Part shown: positions 6,574 to 9,782 of the stretch, piece by piece
Layout: each line of letters opens with the position of its first letter
Position numbering within the stretch: position 1 is the first letter of the stretch
Source: Planctomycetota bacterium
GTDB lineage: Bacteria; Planctomycetota; Phycisphaerae; Phycisphaerales; SM1A02
Direction: 5' to 3'
Assembly (NCBI GenBank): GCA_009924765.1
Contig: RFQW01000037.1
Location: 1 to 9,782, forward strand
Length of the DNA: 9,782 bases
Notes under the pieces: generated by a model
The model's input: the letters and a program-made list of their open reading frames with translations, nothing else
Told to the model about the DNA's origin: nothing
Databases searched by the model: none
Position numbers and translations under genes: made by a program

Positions 6574-6594
6574 GCATCAGTGTGACACCGATGC
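6574..6594. promoter_or_regulatory. Imperfect palindrome upstream of the propeller-transglutaminase gene, possible operator
   Basis: Arms GCATC (6574-6578) and GATGC (6590-6594) flank GTGT (6580-6583), a central G and ACAC (6585-6588). Only one opposing pair (6579/6589) breaks the symmetry. It sits 124 nt before the ATG at 6718 and just after the hairpin. A dimeric regulator site is one reading; no family can be named. The rest of 6595-6717 shows no gene that I can support and no Shine-Dalgarno sequence before 6718. Confidence 0.3.
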
Positions 6595-6717
6595 AATTCA
6601 CGACGCGATAGATTCGCCTCATGCCTGCCACCGCATCCGCGGCGCCTCGATCGCGCTCGAACAAGGCTGGATACCGAACCGCCTGATCACCTCACGGCAA
6701 CTTCAATCCAACTTCCC

Positions 6718-6979
6718 ATGAAGACCATCGCCCTCGCCGTCGCGCTCGCCATCATGCAACTGAACGCCTTCGCGCAGGACAAGCCTGCCGTTTCGAAGGT
6801 CGCGGACGCACCGCCCGATCTTCCCACGTGGAAGAAGCTCACAACCGAGGCCTACCCCGGCAAGCAGGACGACATCTTCTTCGTGAACGACAAGGTGGGC
6901 TGGTACGGCAACGGCGCTGGCAAGGTGTTCCACACCACCGACGGCGGCACCACATGGACAAAGCAGTGGGAGAACAGCG
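6718..6979 (+). pseudogene. 5' part of the secreted beta-propeller protein, separated from the rest by a frameshift
   Basis: The ATG at 6718 begins a good signal peptide (TIALAVALAIMQLNAFA, probable cleavage before QDK). A Ycf48/BNR-type propeller blade follows: residues 49-65 DDIFFVNDKV-GWYGNG, then KVFHTTDGGTTWTKQW. After W84-E-N-S this frame turns into Arg/His-rich shadow sequence and stops at 7317. The expected continuation, FIDEKVGVLGNIGPGYFPG, is in the next frame starting at 6980. Homologues that I recall have a short GTFFR-like stretch between the WxK/WEK part and FIDE. A small deletion not divisible by three is therefore more likely than a single-base slip, though either is possible. 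This part should be read together with the following feature as one gene of about 730 codons. Confidence 0.7.
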
Positions 6980-6994
6980 TTCATCGACGAGAAG

Positions 6995-8908
6995 GTGGGC
7001 GTGCTGGGCAACATCGGCCCCGGCTACTTCCCGGGTGTCACCGATCCGGTGCCCGTGTATCGCACCGAGGATGGCGGCACCACATGGACGCCCGTCACCA
7101 CGATCGAGGGCGCACCGGTGGTGGGTCTGTGCGCATTCGACATCGTGCAGGTGCCGTTCATCAATGCCGGCAAGCTGGACAAGCGTCCGCGCATCATCGG
7201 CGTGGGTCGCGTGGGCGGGCCCGTGGCGTATATCTGGTCCGACGATCTGGGCAAGACCTGGAAGCAGGGCAAGGTGCCCGACATCGGCGCCATGGCCTTC
7301 GACGTGAAGTTCCTTGATGAGAAGCGCGGATTCATCGCCTCGGCCACCAACGCCGATGTTTCCAGCGCCCATGCACTGATTCTCGCCACCCAGGATGGAG
7401 GCGCAACATGGCAGCAGGTGTATCGCTCCGAGCGACCCTTCGAGACCACGTGGAAGTTCTCGTTTCCGACCGATCAGGTCGGTTACTGCACCGTGCAGTC
7501 GTACAACCCCGATCCCGAGGCGTCGGTGCGCTACGTGGCCAAGACACTCGACGGCGGCAAGACCTGGAAAGAGCTGCGCCTGGTGGATGATCCGGCCGTG
7601 CGCGAGTTCGGCATCGCGTTCGTGGATGCCGACACGGGCTGGGTGGGCGCCATGCCGCACGGCTTCGCCACGGTGGATGGTGGCGTGACATGGCATGACG
7701 TGAAGTTCGGCAACGCCGTGAACAAGATCCGTCTCATCCGGACGGCCGAGGGCGTGACGGGCTACGCGATCGGCGTGGATGTGCACACGATGCACATGCC
7801 GGCGAACGATCACAAGCCAGCCGCGCCGCCAGCCGACATGACGAAGGAAACCGCGCAGCGCGCGATGGAACTGCGTCAGCAGGCCATGGAAGCGATTGGC
7901 GCGAAGGCATTCGACAAGGCGCGCCCGCTTGTGGACGAACTGGTGCGCATCGATCCCGTGGCCGATGCCTATGCGATGGCGGCGGCGATCGATGTCGCGC
8001 AGGGCCGCACGAACGAGGCGTTCGGCGCTCTGGACAACGCCGTGCGCCTTGGCGCCGACGATCCGGTGCTGGCACTCGCCGATGACCTGCGGGATGGCGA
8101 CGATTGGAAGTCGCTCCGCACCGATCCGCGCTTTGCGCCGCTGCTTGCGCGCGCTCAGGCAGCGCGGTGGAAGGCACAGCTGTTGCAGTTTGCCGCCACA
8201 ACGGGCGAAACGCCCGCCGTGTCGCGCTACAGCACCAAGGACAACGCTTACCTTGCCGCGCTGCGCACCAAGTACAACCTGGACGCCATCATTGCCGGCT
8301 GCCGCGGCGACATGGAGCGCGTGAAGATGATCTGCGCATGGGTGCACACGCGTTGGAGCCACGTGGGCGATGCCAACAGCCAGCCCCATGACCCGATGGG
8401 TCTGCTTGATGCCGCCGCAAAGGGCGACAACTTCCGCTGCGTGGAGTACGGCATCACCGTCGCTGGCTGCCTGAACGCGGTCGGCCTTCCCGCCCGCGTG
8501 GTGGGCGCGCGCAGCGCGGATGTGGAAACCCGTCCGTTCGGCGCGGGACACGTGTTCGCCGAGGTCTGGCTGGCCGATCGCAAGAAGTGGATGTTCGTCG
8601 ACGCGCAGATGAACATCGTGGGCGAGTCGGGAAGTGGCGAGCCGCTCAACGCCCTCGAGTTCCGCAACGCGCTCGCCGAGCCGCGGCCGGCGTTCGTGTA
8701 CCCGGATGGGCTCGCGATGTGCATGTATTACTTCGACTACCCGAACGACGAGCGCTATCCCATAGACACGCGCGCGAAGGGTTCGATCACGCTGGGTCCG
8801 GTGGGGGCGCCCGAGCCGAAGGTGTTCCAGCGCATCTGGCCGGACCATTCCGAGCGCTACACGCACGACCCAGCCGTGGTGTACGCGCCGCCTGCAACGC
8901 CGGAGTGA
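6995..8908 (+). CDS. Ycf48/BNR-like beta-propeller + helical repeat + transglutaminase-like protein (main part of a frameshifted gene)
   Basis: The longest intact frame has 637 residues from a GTG at 6995. That is unlikely to be the natural start, because homology continues upstream in frame to about 6977 and the signal peptide lies in another frame. Residues 1-265 are propeller blades of Ycf48/BNR type, with repeated DGG-W turns (RTEDGGTTW, TQDGGATW, TLDGGKTW, TVDGGVTW). Residues 283-390 are helical and TPR-like, with WKSLRTDPRFAPLL. Residues about 433-545 form a transglutaminase-like core. Its candidate triad is C482 in NFRCVEYG, H519 in GAGHVFAEVWL and D536 in KWMFVDAQMN. Such domains act as transglutaminases or cysteine peptidases; substrate and direction are unknown. 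With the upstream signal peptide the whole protein would be exported. If the frameshift is real, a product from 6995 would lack export and the first blade. The gene runs convergent to the esterase gene, 58 nt from its stop. Confidence 0.85.
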   Translation: MGVLGNIGPGYFPGVTDPVPVYRTEDGGTTWTPVTTIEGAPVVGLCAFDIVQVPFINAGKLDKRPRIIGVGRVGGPVAYIWSDDLGKTWKQGKVPDIGAMAFDVKFLDEKRGFIASATNADVSSAHALILATQDGGATWQQVYRSERPFETTWKFSFPTDQVGYCTVQSYNPDPEASVRYVAKTLDGGKTWKELRLVDDPAVREFGIAFVDADTGWVGAMPHGFATVDGGVTWHDVKFGNAVNKIRLIRTAEGVTGYAIGVDVHTMHMPANDHKPAAPPADMTKETAQRAMELRQQAMEAIGAKAFDKARPLVDELVRIDPVADAYAMAAAIDVAQGRTNEAFGALDNAVRLGADDPVLALADDLRDGDDWKSLRTDPRFAPLLARAQAARWKAQLLQFAATTGETPAVSRYSTKDNAYLAALRTKYNLDAIIAGCRGDMERVKMICAWVHTRWSHVGDANSQPHDPMGLLDAAAKGDNFRCVEYGITVAGCLNAVGLPARVVGARSADVETRPFGAGHVFAEVWLADRKKWMFVDAQMNIVGESGSGEPLNALEFRNALAEPRPAFVYPDGLAMCMYYFDYPNDERYPIDTRAKGSITLGPVGAPEPKVFQRIWPDHSERYTHDPAVVYAPPATPE

Positions 8909-8913
8909 AACGC

Positions 8914-8951
8914 GCGGTTTGGCTCGTCGGCGTGGGCGTGCGGTTTGGCTC
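8914..8951 (+). repeat. Two copies of a 12-bp direct repeat in the convergent intergenic gap
   Basis: GCGGTTTGGCTC occurs at 8914-8925 and again at 8940-8951, a 26-nt period, in the 58-nt gap between the two convergent stop codons. No clear terminator hairpin with a T-run is visible there. It may be a chance or slippage duplication. Confidence 0.45.
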
Positions 8952-8966
8952 TCGCCGCCCGGCGCC

Positions 8967-9782
8967 TCAAGCGTCGCACATGGCGCCGAAGTCGAGAAGC
9001 AGCAGCGCAAGGTCGCTTCCGGTGACCACGCCGTCGCCATCGACATCGGCGGGTGAACCGACGGTGCCGAAGTCGAGCAGCAGCACGGACACGTCGCCTG
9101 CGTCCACGGTGCCGGAGCCGTCCACGTCACTGAGCGGGCGACATGCCTCGGCCAGCGCCGCGTTGTAGAAGGCCCATTGACTTGGCCCCAGCGCAGGCAG
9201 CAGGTCGCTGGCGGAGTGCCCGATGCCGGGCGCCACGGTGAGCGTGTGCGGCACGCCAAGCGAGGTCAGCAACGCGTCGAAATCCTGATTCATTGGCAAT
9301 AGCGTGTCCAGCGATCCGATCGCCTGTCGCACCACGGTGCGCCGGCCGATCACGGCCGCGGCATTCGCGGCGACAACCGTCTTCGGGTGCTGCAGCGTGT
9401 AGTACGCCGGATCACTGCCCCACACGCTCTCGTAAATGAGCGCACGCTTGGCCGGCGGAATGTCGCTGCCAAGCGGCGCCTGCATGAAGTCGTCCTGAAT
9501 GGGCCCCGCGCCCAGCATGGACACGCCCGCAAAAAGATCGGTGCGCCTGAAACCCAGTCGCCCCGGGCCCTGGCCACCCATGCTGAATCCCTCCAGGATC
9601 CGGTGCCGGCCGCCGATGGTGCGGTAGTTCGCGTCCACGAACGGCAGCAGTTCATCGATCACCACGCGCTCCATCGGCACACGGCCATCCTTGGAGTTGC
9701 ACCACATGCTGTAGGACATGCCGTTGGGGAACAGCACCAACATGGGCGGAATCACGCCTTGCGCCATCGCGGTGCCGAAGTA
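8967..9782 (-). CDS. Secreted esterase D-type alpha/beta hydrolase with C-terminal dockerin-like tail (partial, 5' end off the right edge)
   Basis: The frame is open from the right edge; 271 residues and the stop are visible, and no true start is seen. The catalytic part resembles the esterase D / feruloyl esterase-like family (PF00756): VLFPNGMSYSMWCNSKDG, VIDELLPFVDANYRTIGGRH, and the nucleophile elbow EGFSMGGQGPGRLGF with Ser67 of the visible part. The His in APGIGHSASDLLPALG (His189) is the likely catalytic histidine. The acid residue is probably an Asp in the segment around QDFDALL, not certain. The last 54 residues carry two calcium-loop repeats and end in GAMCDA. Secretion is inferred from the tail and family, not seen. 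The substrate could be a polysaccharide ester or another ester. It faces the propeller-transglutaminase gene tail to tail, so no operon link is implied. Confidence 0.88.
   Translation of the reverse strand, partial: YFGTAMAQGVIPPMLVLFPNGMSYSMWCNSKDGRVPMERVVIDELLPFVDANYRTIGGRHRILEGFSMGGQGPGRLGFRRTDLFAGVSMLGAGPIQDDFMQAPLGSDIPPAKRALIYESVWGSDPAYYTLQHPKTVVAANAAAVIGRRTVVRQAIGSLDTLLPMNQDFDALLTSLGVPHTLTVAPGIGHSASDLLPALGPSQWAFYNAALAEACRPLSDVDGSGTVDAGDVSVLLLDFGTVGSPADVDGDGVVTGSDLALLLLDFGAMCDA
8985..9128 (-). repeat. Tandem dockerin-like calcium-binding repeats encoded at the 3' end of the esterase gene
   Basis: Two 21-residue units are encoded at 9128-9066 and 9047-8985. They begin DVDGSGTVDAGD and DVDGDGVVTGSD, and each ends in a V/A-x-LLLDFG helix. 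The D-x-D-G-D/S-G-x-V pattern is the EF-hand-like loop of type I dockerins. In planctomycetes such tails are common on exported proteins without an obvious cellulosome; the partner is unknown. Confidence 0.85.

Noticed and set aside
6839..9259. An 806-codon minus-strand open frame opposite the propeller-transglutaminase gene
   Set aside because: It is His/Arg-rich without domain signals, and it overlaps both the esterase 3' part in another frame and the well-supported plus-strand gene.
1..9782. CRISPR arrays, tRNA or rRNA genes, insertion sequences, prophage genes
   Set aside because: No regularly spaced repeats, cloverleaf-like sequences, transposase motifs or terminal inverted repeats were seen. 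The only repeats are protein-domain repeats and one 12-bp pair.

Overview
The window is GC-rich and densely coding, and it looks like a planctomycete chromosome, most likely from the Phycisphaerae/Phycisphaerales. The main clue is the C-terminal dockerin-like pair (DVDGSGTVDAGD and DVDGDGVVTGSD, each followed by L-L-L-D-F-G) on a secreted esterase, a tail I associate with that group. A bacterial TPR-sulfotransferase and a tricorn-type propeller fit the same picture. The taxonomy is an inference and was not tested by search.

Left part (1-4813, all minus strand, transcribed right to left). The core is a compact stressosome operon. It runs: RsbR-like co-antagonist with a globin sensor and STAS domain (4813-3920), RsbS-like STAS scaffold (3897-3511), RsbT-like switch kinase (3518-2973), RsbX-like PP2C phosphatase (2976-2455), then a GAF/HD-GYP protein (2455-824). 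From rsbS onward the genes overlap by 8, 4 and 1 nt. The order R-S-T-X followed directly by a predicted cyclic-di-GMP phosphodiesterase suggests that an oxygen or redox signal sensed by a haem globin is passed to second-messenger turnover rather than to a sigma-factor cascade. No sigma factor or RsbU/V/W gene is visible here. The HD-GYP protein starts with what looks like a degenerate RsbT-type ATPase fold. Downstream, after a 79-nt gap, is the 5' part of a secreted protein that joins a tricorn-like propeller start to a DUF3299-like domain and runs off the left edge.

Middle (4814-6717). A divergent intergenic region carries a plausible promoter for the stressosome operon. A TPR-sulfotransferase gene follows on the plus strand, ending before a strong GAAA-loop hairpin (6519-6552). 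Beyond it is a roughly 165-nt non-coding stretch with an imperfect palindrome.

Right part (6718-9782). A secreted Ycf48/BNR-like beta-propeller + helical repeat + transglutaminase protein is encoded on the plus strand but is broken by a frameshift near 6975-6980. Facing it on the minus strand is the C-terminal part of an esterase D-type alpha/beta hydrolase with a dockerin-like tail, cut off by the right edge.

The items most worth checking are the haem-competent globin RsbR, the split RsbT/RsbX junction where an essential phosphatase motif lies in another frame, the RsbT-like remnant on the HD-GYP protein, and the two genes that look chimeric or frameshifted.
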